Assembly (NCBI RefSeq): GCF_014268785.2
Contig: NZ_JABWRD020000001.1
Location: 2,307,001 to 2,371,000, forward strand
DNA from: Pseudomonas shirazensis
GTDB lineage: Bacteria > Pseudomonadota > Gammaproteobacteria > Pseudomonadales > Pseudomonadaceae
Direction: 5' to 3'
Length of the DNA: 64,000 nucleotides
A program made the translations under genes and the position numbers. The notes beneath the pieces are model-generated. The model was not told where the DNA came from and made no database searches. It saw nothing but the letters and a program-made list of their open reading frames with translations. Below, piece after piece: positions 52,456-62,524 of this stretch; the first letter of the stretch is position 1; the number at the start of each line of letters is the position of its first letter.

Positions 52456-52661
52456 TTCGTCTCGGTGTGGCGCGCATTCTACGGAGGACATACCACCCTG
52501 GCAAGCACTTTTTTCAAATAATTTTGCAGGCCTTTCAAGGACCTAGCGCTATCACGCTTTTATTGACCATTAACCGCCTGATGGCCCTCTGACAGGGTTG
52601 GCCGCATGGCCCCAGTCGGAGAATAATGCCCGCCTTATGCATTAAGGAGAGATCTACCCCC

Positions 52662-53579
52662 ATGTGGTTCAAGAACCTGCTGACCTACCGCCTGACCCAG
52701 GAAGTCCCATTCGAGCCTGAGGCACTGGAAACTGCCCTGGCCAGCAAGCCGGCCCGTCCGTGCGCCAGCCAGGAGCTGACCACCTATGGTTTCGTCGCGC
52801 CGTTCGGCAAGGGTGAAGACGCCCCGCTGGTGCACGTCAGCGGCGAGTTCCTGCTGATTGCCGCGCGCAAGGAAGAACGCATCCTGCCCAGCAGCGTGGT
52901 CAACGACGCGGTCAAAGAAAAGATCGAAGAGATCGAGACCGAGCAGATGCGCAAGGTCTACAAAAAAGAACGCGACCAGATCAAGGACGAGATCATCCAG
53001 GCCTTCCTGCCACGCGCATTCATTCGTCGCTCGATGATCTTTGCCGCCATCGCCCCGCGTCAGGGCCTGATCCTGGTCAACTCGGCCAGCGCCAAGCGCG
53101 CCGAAGACCTGCTGTCGACCCTGCGTGAAGTCATGGGCTCGCTGCCGGTACGCCCGGTCACCGTGAAGGCCGCGCCTAGCGCGACCATGACCGAGTGGGT
53201 CACTTCGCAGGCGGCTGAGGACTTCCATGTCCTGGACGAGTGCGAGCTGCGTGACACCCACGAAGACGGCGGCATCGTCCGCTGCAAGCGTCAGGACCTG
53301 AAAAGCGACGAAATCCAGCTGCACCTGGGCAACGGCAAGGTCGTCACCCAGCTGGCTCTGGCCTGGCAGGACAAGCTGTCGTTCGTGCTCGACGACAAGA
53401 CCGTGATCAAGCGTCTGAAATTCGAAGAACTGCTGCAAGAGCAGGCCGAGCAGGACGGAGGTGAAGAAGCGCAGCAGCAGTTCGATGCGAGCTTCCTGCT
53501 GATGATGATGACCTTCAAGGAGTTCCTGCCGGCGCTGTTCGAAGCGCTGGGTGGTGAAGACATTCCGCAGGGCGTCTGA
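52662..53579 (+). CDS. rdgC: Recombination-associated protein RdgC
   Basis: 305 residues, the usual length, with AAGGAG upstream. It starts [12 protein letters not shown], the family N-terminus; [20 protein letters not shown] and [18 protein letters not shown] are central signatures. RdgC forms a ring dimer that binds double-stranded DNA without sequence preference and limits RecA activity at replication forks. Confidence 0.96.
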   Translation: MWFKNLLTYRLTQEVPFEPEALETALASKPARPCASQELTTYGFVAPFGKGEDAPLVHVSGEFLLIAARKEERILPSSVVNDAVKEKIEEIETEQMRKVYKKERDQIKDEIIQAFLPRAFIRRSMIFAAIAPRQGLILVNSASAKRAEDLLSTLREVMGSLPVRPVTVKAAPSATMTEWVTSQAAEDFHVLDECELRDTHEDGGIVRCKRQDLKSDEIQLHLGNGKVVTQLALAWQDKLSFVLDDKTVIKRLKFEELLQEQAEQDGGEEAQQQFDASFLLMMMTFKEFLPALFEALGGEDIPQGV

Positions 53580-53652
53580 TTGCGGCCTGGGGTTGCCCGC
53601 GCAGCCCCACCTGCATCGATTGGCTACTTAATAGAAGAACAAGGATTGCTCC

Positions 53653-54618
53653 ATGCGTGCCCTCGCCGCCCTCAGCCGCTTCGTCGGCAACACCTTCGCC
53701 CTTTGGGTATTACTGTTTGCCTGCCTGGCGTTCCTGCAGCCGCAATGGTTCATCGGCCTGAAGGTAGCCATCGTGCCGCTGCTCGGGCTGGTGATGTTCG
53801 GCATGGGCCTGACCCTCAAACTCGACGACTTCGCCGCCCTCGCCCGCCAGCCCTGGCGAGTAGCGCTGGGCGTGGTCGCACATTTCGTGATCATGCCGGG
53901 CATGGCCTGGCTGCTGTGTCAGCTGTTCCATCTCCCGGCAGAGATTGCCGTCGGTGTGATTCTGGTCGGTTGCTGCCCTAGCGGCACGGCCTCGAACGTG
54001 ATGGTCTGGCTGTCCAAGGGTGACCTGGCGCTGGCGGTGGCGATTGCGGCGGTGACTACCCTGCTGGCGCCGTTGCTGACGCCTGCGCTGATCTGGTTTC
54101 TGGCTTCGGCCTGGCTACCGGTCTCGTTCATGGACATGTCCTGGTCGATCCTGCAGTTGGTGATGCTGCCGATCATTCTCGGCGTGCTCGCCCAGCGCTT
54201 GCTTGGCGCACGGGTGCAGGCTGCGGTGCAGGTGCTGCCGCTGGTATCGGTGGTGAGCATCGTGATGATCGTCTGCGCGGTAGTTGCAGCCAGCCAGGCG
54301 AAGATCGCCGAGTCGGGGTTGCTGATCATGGCGGTGGTGATACTGCATAACAGCTTTGGCTATTTGCTTGGCTACCTCACCGGCAAGCTGTGCAAGTTGC
54401 CGCTGGCTCAGCGCAAGTCGCTGGCTCTGGAGGTGGGCATGCAGAACTCGGGGCTGGGCGCGGCGTTGGCGGCGGCGCATTTTTCGCCGTTGGCGGCAGT
54501 GCCGAGCGCGTTGTTCAGCGTGTGGCACAACATCTCTGGGGCGTTGCTTTCAACCTGGTTCCGGCGTATGCAGGAGCCTGGGGAAACGCAGACCGAGACC
54601 AGGCCTGAGGCGCACTGA
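53653..54618 (+). CDS. Bile acid:sodium symporter (BASS) family transporter
   Basis: 321 residues with nine or ten hydrophobic helices. The sodium-site regions of BASS proteins are seen in VILVGCCPSGTASNVMVWLSKG and in LALEVGMQNSGLGAALAAAH. In bacteria the family carries organic anions such as keto acids or pantoate. The substrate here is unknown. AAGGA lies nine bases before the ATG. Confidence 0.9.
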   Translation: MRALAALSRFVGNTFALWVLLFACLAFLQPQWFIGLKVAIVPLLGLVMFGMGLTLKLDDFAALARQPWRVALGVVAHFVIMPGMAWLLCQLFHLPAEIAVGVILVGCCPSGTASNVMVWLSKGDLALAVAIAAVTTLLAPLLTPALIWFLASAWLPVSFMDMSWSILQLVMLPIILGVLAQRLLGARVQAAVQVLPLVSVVSIVMIVCAVVAASQAKIAESGLLIMAVVILHNSFGYLLGYLTGKLCKLPLAQRKSLALEVGMQNSGLGAALAAAHFSPLAAVPSALFSVWHNISGALLSTWFRRMQEPGETQTETRPEAH

Positions 54619-54620
54619 CC

Positions 54621-54649
54621 TTGCCTTGGTAAATGCACTTGTGCAATAT
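54621..54649 (+). promoter_or_regulatory. Sigma-70-like promoter of the gdx leader
   Basis: TTGCCT, 17-base spacer, CAATAT, placed about ten bases before the first riboswitch hairpin. Confidence 0.5.
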
Positions 54650-54658
54650 AGTGCACAT

Positions 54659-54708
54659 GTGAGGACGACCTCACCGCGCACTGCGTGATCAACCTGGGGA
54701 CGGCCCCA
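54659..54708 (+). promoter_or_regulatory. Guanidine-II (mini-ykkC) riboswitch
   Basis: Two hairpins carry the diagnostic ACGR tetraloops: GTGAGG-ACGA-CCTCAC at 54659-54674 and TGGGG-ACGG-CCCCA at 54695-54708, joined by 20 bases. The ribosome site GGAG follows 14 bases later, before the SMR exporter gene. Guanidinium binding makes the loops kiss and frees the ribosome site. Confidence 0.92.
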
Positions 54709-54733
54709 TCCTTAATACGATGGAGACTCACAG

Positions 54734-55051
54734 ATGTCCTGGATCATTCTGTTTTTCGCCGGCCTGTTCGAAGTGGGCTGGGCGGTGGGCTTGAAATATA
54801 CCGACGGGTTTACCCGACCGTTGCCTACGGTGCTTACTGTGGGGGCAATGGTGATCAGCCTTGGCTTGCTGGGGTTGGCCATGAAGGAGTTGCCGCTGGG
54901 GACTGCTTATGCCATCTGGACTGGGGTTGGGGCAGTGGGTACGGTGATTGCCGGGATCATCCTGTTTGGAGAATCGATGGCGCTGATCCGACTGCTCAGC
55001 GTCGCCCTGATCATCACGGGCCTGGTCGGCCTCAAAGTCAGCGCCAGCTGA
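54734..55051 (+). CDS. sugE: SMR-family guanidinium exporter Gdx (SugE)
   Basis: 105 residues, four helices. The Gdx subtype is shown by [20 protein letters not shown], with catalytic Glu13, and by [20 protein letters not shown]. It antiports guanidinium against protons in the inner membrane. The riboswitch directly upstream supports guanidinium as the natural substrate. Confidence 0.95.
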   Translation: MSWIILFFAGLFEVGWAVGLKYTDGFTRPLPTVLTVGAMVISLGLLGLAMKELPLGTAYAIWTGVGAVGTVIAGIILFGESMALIRLLSVALIITGLVGLKVSAS

Positions 55052-55123
55052 TCCCCCCCTGTTCAAGGCAGCAAATGTGCGAGGGGTGTCCCGTTTCCGA
55101 CGGCTCCCCCCACCTGACCCTGT

Positions 55124-56998
55124 TTAACGCCGATTGCCGCGCAGGGCACCGACCTGCGCGCGCAATGCTTCTGGCTGCGCCGCCTCCACCGAGATGGCAG
55201 CGCCCGCGACTATGGTCACACGCGACCACAGGCGCTTGAACAGGCCCTTGGCCGGATCGCGGCTGAAGAAGCTTCCCCACAACCCCTGCAAAGCCAGCGG
55301 AATAACCGGTACCGGGGTTTCTCGCAGGATCCGCTTGACCCCACCCTTGAACTCATCGATCTCGCCATCGGCCGTCAGCTTGCCCTCGGGGAAGATGCAC
55401 ACCACCTCCCGCGCCGCCAGAACCTCGGCGATACGGGCGAAGGCTCGCTCATGGATGGCTTCATCCTCGCTTCGTCCGGCGATCGGGATCGCCCCAGCCG
55501 TACGGAAGACAAAGTTGAGCACAGGCAAGTTATAGATCTTGTAGTACATGACAAACCGAATCGGCCGGCGAATCGCCCCAGCGATCAGCAGCGCATCGAC
55601 GAACGACACATGGTTGCACACCAGCAGCGCCGCCCCCTCATCAGGAATACGCTGCAGGTCCCGATGCTCGACCCGATACATCGAGTGACTCAGCAGCCAG
55701 ATCAAGAAGCGCATGGTGAATTCAGGCACGATGCTGAAGATATAAGCGTTAACGGCAATATTAAGCAGCGACACCACCAGAAACAGCTGTGGAATTGTCA
55801 GCTCGACCACGCTCAACAGCACAATGGTGACCAACGCCGACACCACCATGAACAACGCATTGAGAATGTTGTTGGCAGCAATCACCCGCGCCCGCTCACC
55901 CTCGGCAGTCCGCGCCTGAATCAGCGCATACAGCGGCACGATATAGAACCCGCCAAACACCCCAAGACCAACGATCGACAGCATGATCCACCAGGCCTGA
56001 TGCATGCCCAACAACGCCAGCCAGTCGTGCGCCACGTCGGTGCTCGGCACATCGCCCGAATGCCACCACCAGAGCAGGCCGAACAAGGTCAGGCCAAACG
56101 AGCCGAACGGCACCAGGCCGATTTCCACCTTGCGCCCACTGAGCCGCTCGCACAGCAGCGAACCCAACGCGATGCCTACCGAGAACAAAGTCAGTACCAG
56201 CGTCACCACCGTCTCGTCGCCGTGCAGCCAGTCCTTGGCGTAGGCTGGGATCTGGGTCAGATAGATAGCCCCGACAAACCAGAACCACGAGTTGCCAACA
56301 ATCGAGCGCGACACCGCCGGCGTCTGCCCAAGCCCCAAGCGTAGGGTCGCCCAGGACTGCTTGAAGATGTTCCAGTCGAGCTTCATCTGCGGCGCCACAG
56401 CAGCAGCGCGCGGGATCCAGCGGCTGGCCAGATAGCCGAGCACGGCAGTGCCGACGATGCCGCCGGCGACCACCGCTGCATAGCTGCTGGACGACATCAT
56501 CACCCCAGCGCCAATGGTGCCCGCCAGAATAGCCAGGAACGTACCCATCTCGACCAGGCCATTACCGCCGACCAGCTCATCCTCGCGCAGCGCCTGCGGC
56601 AGGATCGAATACTTGACCGGCCCAAACAGCGCCGAGTGGGTGCCCATGGCGAACAGCGCCAGCAGCATCAGCACCAGGTGATTGCTGACAAAGCCCACCG
56701 CGCCGATCGCCATGATGACGATCTCGGCCAGCTTGATCGCCCGTATCAGCGCATCCTTGGCGAACTTCTCGCCAAACTGCCCGGCCAGCGCCGAGAACAG
56801 GAAGAACGGCAAAATGAACAGCAGCGCGCACAGGTTGACCCAGATCGAGCGGTCGCCCTCCAGGCTGAGCTTGTACAGGATCGCCAGGATCAACGACTGC
56901 TTGAACAGGTTGTCATTGAACGCGCCCAGTGACTGGGTGATGAAAAACGGCAAGAAGCGCCGCTTGCCGAGCAAGGTAAATTGCGAGGGGTGACTCAT
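55124..56998 (-). CDS. LplT-like MFS transporter fused to a PlsC-type acyltransferase
   Basis: 624 residues. Residues 1-410 form a 12-helix MFS unit of the lysophospholipid transporter type (FFITQSLGAFNDNLFKQSL; GTHSALFGPVKYSILPQ). From about 430 a 1-acyl-glycerophosphate acyltransferase domain follows, with VCNHVSFVDALL (the H-X4-D box) and CIFPEGKLTADGEI. Unlike the E. coli Aas fusion there is no AMP-binding acyl-ACP synthetase domain. It would import lysophospholipid and reacylate it. ATG at 56998 with AGGGA upstream; TTG at 57001 less likely. Confidence 0.9.
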   Translation of the reverse strand: MSHPSQFTLLGKRRFLPFFITQSLGAFNDNLFKQSLILAILYKLSLEGDRSIWVNLCALLFILPFFLFSALAGQFGEKFAKDALIRAIKLAEIVIMAIGAVGFVSNHLVLMLLALFAMGTHSALFGPVKYSILPQALREDELVGGNGLVEMGTFLAILAGTIGAGVMMSSSSYAAVVAGGIVGTAVLGYLASRWIPRAAAVAPQMKLDWNIFKQSWATLRLGLGQTPAVSRSIVGNSWFWFVGAIYLTQIPAYAKDWLHGDETVVTLVLTLFSVGIALGSLLCERLSGRKVEIGLVPFGSFGLTLFGLLWWWHSGDVPSTDVAHDWLALLGMHQAWWIMLSIVGLGVFGGFYIVPLYALIQARTAEGERARVIAANNILNALFMVVSALVTIVLLSVVELTIPQLFLVVSLLNIAVNAYIFSIVPEFTMRFLIWLLSHSMYRVEHRDLQRIPDEGAALLVCNHVSFVDALLIAGAIRRPIRFVMYYKIYNLPVLNFVFRTAGAIPIAGRSEDEAIHERAFARIAEVLAAREVVCIFPEGKLTADGEIDEFKGGVKRILRETPVPVIPLALQGLWGSFFSRDPAKGLFKRLWSRVTIVAGAAISVEAAQPEALRAQVGALRGNRR

Positions 56999-57206
56999 CA
57001 ATCGATTCCCTGAGTGATGCCGGTGGCTGTTTGTTGATTAGAATGCACCTGAGCGTCATTGCGCCACATCCAGATGCAAGTCGCCTGCACTCAGGCCGCA
57101 CTGCGACGACACGCCACTGCGACCATGGTCGACGCTGACGACGCGCAAGGCACATGCCAGACTTGTTCACCGGGCCCACGCTCTACCCTATTGCTGCGGA
57201 GTTTTC

Positions 57207-60200
57207 ATGTCGTTGTCCAGCGGGCTGATCGCCGTGGTCGCCCTGGTCTATATGGCCATCATGTTCGCCATCGCCTTTTACGGCGACCGCCGCAGCACGC
57301 CTCTGCCGCCGCGCCTGCGCGCCTGGGTATATAGCCTGTCGCTGGCAGTGTACTGCACCAGCTGGACATTCTTTGGCGCGGTCGGCCAGGCCGCCGAACA
57401 GCTCTGGGCGTTCTTGCCGATCTATCTGGGGCCGGTGCTGCTGTTGGTGTTCGCGCCGCAGGTCGTGCAGAAGATGGTGTTGATCAGCAAGCAGCAGAAC
57501 ATCACCTCGATTGCCGACTTCATCGCCGCACGCTATGGCAAATCGCAGAGCCTGGCGGTGGTAGTGGCGCTGATCTGCCTGGTCGGCGTACTGCCCTACA
57601 TTGCCTTGCAGCTGAAGGGTATCGTGCTCGGCGTCAATCTGCTGATCGGCGCCAATGCCGATGCCACCGGCACCCGTGTGCAAGACACCGCACTGGTGGT
57701 GTCACTGGTGCTGGCGCTGTTCTCGATCGTGTTCGGCACGCGCAGCCTGGACGTCACCGAGCACCACCGCGGCATGGTCCTGGCGATTGCCTTCGAGGCG
57801 CTGGTCAAGCTGCTGGCGTTTCTTGCCGTGGGCGTGTTCGTGGTGTTCAACCTGTATGACGGCTTCGACGACCTGTTCACCCAGGCGCGCCAGTCGGTGC
57901 AGTTGGAGAGTTACTGGCAGGAGACCATCAACTGGCCGTCGATGGTGGTCCAGACCGGGGTGGCAATGATGGCGATCATCTGTCTGCCGCGGCAATTCCA
58001 CGTCACCGTGGTCGAGAACATCGAAGCGCAGGACCTGCGCACGGCGCGCTGGGTGTTCCCGATGTACCTGGTACTGGCAGCGCTGTTCGTGGTGCCGATT
58101 GCCCTGGCTGGGCAGATGCTGCTGCCGGGCACAGTGATCTCCGACTCGTTCGTGATCAGCCTGCCACTGGCCGAAGCGCATCCAAGCCTGGCCTTGCTGG
58201 CCTTTATCGGCGGCGCCTCGGCGGCCACCGGCATGGTCATCGTCGAGGCTGTGGCGCTGTCGACCATGGTCTCCAACGACATGCTGCTGCCGTGGCTGCT
58301 GCGGCGCAAAAACGCTGAACGCCCGTTCGAAGCGTTCCGCCACTGGATGCTCTCGGTGCGCCGGGTGACCATCGTGGTAATCCTCTTGCTGGCGTATGTC
58401 AGTTACCGCCTGCTGGGCTCCACCGCGAGCCTGGCGACCATTGGCCAGATCGCCTTTGCTGCGGTCACCCAGCTGACCCCGGCGATGCTCGGCGCGCTGT
58501 ACTGGAAACAGGCCAACCGCCGTGGCGTATTCGCCGGGCTGGCGGCGGGGATCTTCCTCTGGTTCTACACCCTGGTGCTGCCGATTACCGCGCACAGCCT
58601 GGGCTGGTCGCTGCAACTGTTTCCGGGCCTGACCTGGCTCGACAGCAACCCACTGAACCTGCCGATCACGCCACTGACCCAAGGTGTAGTGCTGTCGCTG
58701 GCGGGCAACTTCATCCTGTTTGCCTGGGTCTCGATTCTGTCGCGCACGCGCGTGTCCGAGCACTGGCAGGCGGGCCGGTTCATCGGCCAGCAAACCAGTG
58801 AGCGGCCAAACAGCCGTTCGCTGCTGGCGGTGCAGATCGACGACCTGCTCAACCTCGCCGCCCGCTTTGTCGGCGAAGAACGCGCCCGGCAGAGCTTCAT
58901 TCGCTTCGCCTACCGCCAGGGCAAGGGCTTCAACCCCAACCAGAACGCCGATGGCGACTGGATCGAACACACCGAACGGCTACTCGCCGGCGTACTCGGC
59001 ACCTCCTCGACCCGCGCCGTGGTCAAGGCTGCCATCGAAGGCCGCGACATGCAGCTGGAAGACGTGGTGCGCATCGCCGACGAGGCCAGCGAGGTGCTGC
59101 AGTTCAACCGTGCGTTGCTTCAGGGCGCCATCGAGAACATCAACCAGGGCATCAGCGTGGTCGACCAGAACCTGCACCTGGTGGCCTGGAACCGGCGTTA
59201 TCTGGAGTTGTTCAACTACCCTGAGGGGCTGATCAGCGTGGGTCGGCCGATCGCCGATATCATCCGCTACAACGCCGACCGCGGCCTGTGCGGCCCGGGC
59301 GAGGCGCAGGTGCATGTGGCGCGCCGGCTGCACTGGATGCGCCAGGGCCGGGCGCACACCTCCGAGCGGTTGTTCCCCAATGGCCGGGTGATCGAGCTGA
59401 TCGGCAATCCGATGCCGGGTGGTGGTTTTGTCATGAGCTTTACCGACATCACCCCGTTCCGCGAGGCCGAGCAGGCCCTCAAAGAGGCCAACGAAGGCCT
59501 CGAACAACGGGTCGCCGAACGCACCCATGAGTTGTCCCAGCTCAACCAGGCGCTGACCGAGGCGAAGAGCCGGGCTGAGGCCGTAAGCCAGTCGAAAACC
59601 CGATTCCTCGCTGCGGTCAGCCATGACCTGATGCAGCCGCTCAACGCTGCACGCTTGTTCTCGGCCGCGCTGTCGCAGCAAGCCGAGGGCATGAGCAGCG
59701 AGTCCCAGCAACTGGTGCAGCACATGGACAGCTCACTGCGTTCGGCTGAAGAGCTGATCAGCGACCTTTTGGACATCTCGCGCCTGGAAAACGGCAAGAT
59801 CACTCCCGACGTGAAAGCCTTTGCCCTGAGCGATCTGTTCGACGCGCTGGGCGCCGAGTTCAAAGTGCTGGCGGCAGAAAAGGGCCTGGAGTTCCGTGTC
59901 CGTGGCAGCCGCCTGCGGGTGAACAGCGACATCAAGCTGCTGCGCCGGGTGCTGCAGAACTTCCTGACCAATGCCCTGCGTTACGGCAAAAGCCCGATCC
60001 TGTTTGGCGTGCGCCGCCAGGGTGGCCGGCTATGGCTGGAAGTGTGGGACCGCGGCCCCGGCATAACCGACGACAAACTGCAGGTGATCTTCCAGGAGTT
60101 CAAGCGCCTGGACAGCCACCAGACCCGCGCCGAAAAAGGCCTGGGCCTGGGCCTGGCGATCGCCGATGGCCTGTGCCGGGTACTCGGCCATGCCCTGGAA

Positions 60201-60683
60201 GTGCGCTCGTGGCCGGGCAAGGGCAGCGTGTTCCGCGTCAGTGTGCCGATTGCCAGCGGCAGCGTCGCGCCGGCTGCAGCCGTTGAACAGCAGCCAGGGC
60301 AACCGCTGGCGGGCCTGCAGGTGCTGTGTGTCGACAACGAAGACAGCATCCTGCTCGGCATGAACAGCCTGCTCAGCCGCTGGGGCTGTCAGGTCTGGAC
60401 TGCGCGCAGTCGTCAGGAATGCGAAACGCTGCTGGCCAATGGCATGCGCCCGCACCTGGCGCTGGTCGACTTTCACCTGGATGAAGGCGACACCGGCACC
60501 GAGCTGATGGCCTGGCTACGCACGCGCCTCGGTGAGCCGATGCCCGGTGTGGTGATCAGCGCCGATGGCCGCAGCGAAACCATTGCCATGGTCCACGCCG
60601 CCGGCCTCGATTACCTGGCCAAGCCGGTCAAGCCAGCCGCCTTGCGCGCCCTGCTCAACCGCCATCTGAGCCTGGTTCAGTAA
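57207..60683 (+). CDS. Sodium:solute symporter-hybrid histidine kinase fusion
   Basis: 1158 residues. An N-terminal SSF module of about 13 helices (residues 1-500) is followed by a linker and a PAS domain (about 635-740: NQGISVVDQNLHLVAWNRRY). A coiled coil leads to HisKA with FLAAVSHDLMQPLNAARLF (His about 810) and then HATPase (LGLGLAIADGLCRVLG). A C-terminal receiver has LCVDNED and ALVDFHLDEGD. The CbrA-like arrangement suggests transport-linked sensing, with ligand unknown. GGAG is upstream of the ATG. Its end overlaps rmuC by 29 bp on the opposite strand. Confidence 0.93.
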   Translation: MSLSSGLIAVVALVYMAIMFAIAFYGDRRSTPLPPRLRAWVYSLSLAVYCTSWTFFGAVGQAAEQLWAFLPIYLGPVLLLVFAPQVVQKMVLISKQQNITSIADFIAARYGKSQSLAVVVALICLVGVLPYIALQLKGIVLGVNLLIGANADATGTRVQDTALVVSLVLALFSIVFGTRSLDVTEHHRGMVLAIAFEALVKLLAFLAVGVFVVFNLYDGFDDLFTQARQSVQLESYWQETINWPSMVVQTGVAMMAIICLPRQFHVTVVENIEAQDLRTARWVFPMYLVLAALFVVPIALAGQMLLPGTVISDSFVISLPLAEAHPSLALLAFIGGASAATGMVIVEAVALSTMVSNDMLLPWLLRRKNAERPFEAFRHWMLSVRRVTIVVILLLAYVSYRLLGSTASLATIGQIAFAAVTQLTPAMLGALYWKQANRRGVFAGLAAGIFLWFYTLVLPITAHSLGWSLQLFPGLTWLDSNPLNLPITPLTQGVVLSLAGNFILFAWVSILSRTRVSEHWQAGRFIGQQTSERPNSRSLLAVQIDDLLNLAARFVGEERARQSFIRFAYRQGKGFNPNQNADGDWIEHTERLLAGVLGTSSTRAVVKAAIEGRDMQLEDVVRIADEASEVLQFNRALLQGAIENINQGISVVDQNLHLVAWNRRYLELFNYPEGLISVGRPIADIIRYNADRGLCGPGEAQVHVARRLHWMRQGRAHTSERLFPNGRVIELIGNPMPGGGFVMSFTDITPFREAEQALKEANEGLEQRVAERTHELSQLNQALTEAKSRAEAVSQSKTRFLAAVSHDLMQPLNAARLFSAALSQQAEGMSSESQQLVQHMDSSLRSAEELISDLLDISRLENGKITPDVKAFALSDLFDALGAEFKVLAAEKGLEFRVRGSRLRVNSDIKLLRRVLQNFLTNALRYGKSPILFGVRRQGGRLWLEVWDRGPGITDDKLQVIFQEFKRLDSHQTRAEKGLGLGLAIADGLCRVLGHALEVRSWPGKGSVFRVSVPIASGSVAPAAAVEQQPGQPLAGLQVLCVDNEDSILLGMNSLLSRWGCQVWTARSRQECETLLANGMRPHLALVDFHLDEGDTGTELMAWLRTRLGEPMPGVVISADGRSETIAMVHAAGLDYLAKPVKPAALRALLNRHLSLVQ

Positions 60684-62127
60684 GCGCTTCATCACTCAAG
60701 GCGCGCTCCAGCAAGTCCGCCGGCAGGCTCTTGCTGGCCCGCGCGCCGAGCAACTTGAGCTGCTCACTTCGGCTGATCAGGTTGCCACGCCCTTCACAGA
60801 GCTTGTTGCGCGCGGCGGAGTAAGCCTTGTCGACCTGCTGCAAGCGACTGCCGAGCTCGTCCAGATCCTGGATGAACAAGACGAACTTGTCGTACAGCCA
60901 GCCGGCCCGCTCGGCGATTTCCCGCGCGTTCTGGCCCTGGCGCTCCTGCTTCCAGAGGCTGTCGATCACGCGCAGGGTGGCAAGCAAGGTGGTAGGGCTG
61001 ACAATCACGATCTGCCGATCGAATGCCTCCTGGAACAGGTTCGGCTCGGCCTGCAATGCCGCGGAGAAAGCCGCTTCGATCGGCACGAACAGCAGCACGA
61101 AATCCAGGCTATGCAGCCCCTCGAGGCGGCTGTAGTCCTTGCCGGACAAGCCTTTGACGTGGCTGCGCAGCGATTGCACATGCTGCTTGAGCGCCGCTTC
61201 GTCATTGCCGCTGACCCACTGCTGATAGGCCGTCAGGCTGACTTTGGCGTCGACCACCACCTGCTTGTCGCCGGGTAGCATGATCAGCACGTCCGGCTGA
61301 AAGCGCTCGCCGTCGGCGCTTTTCAGGCTGACCTGGGTTTGGTACTCGCGACCCTTCTCCAGCCCTGCGTGTTCGAGGACCCGCTCAAGAATCAGCTCGC
61401 CCCAGTTGCCTTGAGTCTTTTGCCCTTTGAGCGCCTGGGTGAGGTTGGTGGCTTCATCCGACAGGCGCAGGTTGAGCTGCTGCAGACGCTCCAGCTCCTT
61501 GCTCAGCGAGAAGCGCTCACGGGCCTCCTGCTGGTAGGTTTCGTCGACGCGCTTCTCGAAGGCATGGATACGTTCCTTGAGCGGATCAAGTAACTGTCCG
61601 AGTTGCTGCTGGCTAGTCTGGGTGAAGCGCTGCTCGCGCTCGTCGAAAATCTTTGTAGCCATTTCGGCGAACTGCGCGCGCAGCGTGTCGCGGGCCTCTT
61701 GCAGGTCTTCCAGGCGCTGCTGATGGCTCTCCTGCTGCTCGCGCAGCTCGGCTTGCAAGCCGGCGGCATGGGCTTCCAGACGGCGTAGCTCGGACTCGCG
61801 GTTGCTGCGTTCGAGTTGCCAGGCATGGGCGGCGTCGCGGGCATTGTCACGCTCGACCTGCAGCAGCTCGACCTCGCGGCCCTGGGCGGCCAGGCTGGCC
61901 TGCTTGGCGCTATTGGCCTCGGCCAGGTCGCTGATTTCGTCACGGCTGGCATCAAGCTGGGCCTGCAGCCCTTGCTGGGCGAGCAATGCCGTGCTCAGGC
62001 GCTCTTCGAGCAAGGCCCATTGCCGTTGCTGGGCAGCATGGCGCTGCTGTAGGTGCCAGACCCAGCCCAGGCAAGGAATTGCCGCTGCTACAAGGCCCAG
62101 CACGATGCTGAGCAGATCCACCGCCAT
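60655..62127 (-). CDS. rmuC: DNA recombination protein RmuC
   Basis: 490 residues: N-terminal membrane anchor (LLSIVLGLVAAAIPCLGWVW), a long coiled coil to about 200, then the nuclease-like RmuC domain. Typical motifs: TQGNWGELILERVLEHAGLE, FQPDVLIMLPGDKQVVVDAK VSLTAY and VSPTTLLATLRVIDSLWKQE. It limits inversions at repeats. Convergent with the kinase gene; no terminator is visible between them. Confidence 0.95.
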   Translation of the reverse strand: MAVDLLSIVLGLVAAAIPCLGWVWHLQQRHAAQQRQWALLEERLSTALLAQQGLQAQLDASRDEISDLAEANSAKQASLAAQGREVELLQVERDNARDAAHAWQLERSNRESELRRLEAHAAGLQAELREQQESHQQRLEDLQEARDTLRAQFAEMATKIFDEREQRFTQTSQQQLGQLLDPLKERIHAFEKRVDETYQQEARERFSLSKELERLQQLNLRLSDEATNLTQALKGQKTQGNWGELILERVLEHAGLEKGREYQTQVSLKSADGERFQPDVLIMLPGDKQVVVDAKVSLTAYQQWVSGNDEAALKQHVQSLRSHVKGLSGKDYSRLEGLHSLDFVLLFVPIEAAFSAALQAEPNLFQEAFDRQIVIVSPTTLLATLRVIDSLWKQERQGQNAREIAERAGWLYDKFVLFIQDLDELGSRLQQVDKAYSAARNKLCEGRGNLISRSEQLKLLGARASKSLPADLLERALSDEALTEPGSDGG

Positions 62128-62185
62128 AGCTACCTCAATTGCGTCTATCCAGAGGCAGGCAGCTTAACAGGCCGGCGCAGCGGCT

Positions 62186-62524
62186 TCAGGAAGGATTGTG
62201 CTCGCTGGCCGGATTCAACCGGGCGTACTCGGCCTGAGCCTGCGGATCGCCGGCACGTGCGGCCTGGCGCAGCAGCTCGTGGCCGATACGCCGGTCGCGG
62301 GCATTGCCGCAGTCACGACAGAGCATCTGCCCCAGACGACTCTGGGCGACCACCACCCCTTGCCGCGCAGGCTGCTTGAGCAGGCGTCCAGCCAGGTGTT
62401 TGACGCTGTGCTTTTCGCCCAGGCGCGGGCTGTCGAGCAACCACAAGGCGACCTTCAAGGAAAAACGCTTGGGTGCGGGCGCAGATACAGGCGATGGAGC
62501 GAGGTTTTTACCGCGAAAATTCAT
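62186..62524 (-). CDS. Sel1-like repeat protein, unknown function
   Basis: 112 residues from MNFRGKNLAPSP. The C-terminal half forms Sel1/TPR-like helical pairs: SRLGQMLCRDCGNARDRRIG HELLRQAARAGDPQAQAEYARLN. The CRDC pair could bind metal. No signal peptide is visible. The ribosome site is weak. It lies 58 bp upstream of rmuC on the same strand and could be co-transcribed. Confidence 0.75.
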   Translation of the reverse strand: MNFRGKNLAPSPVSAPAPKRFSLKVALWLLDSPRLGEKHSVKHLAGRLLKQPARQGVVVAQSRLGQMLCRDCGNARDRRIGHELLRQAARAGDPQAQAEYARLNPASEHNPS

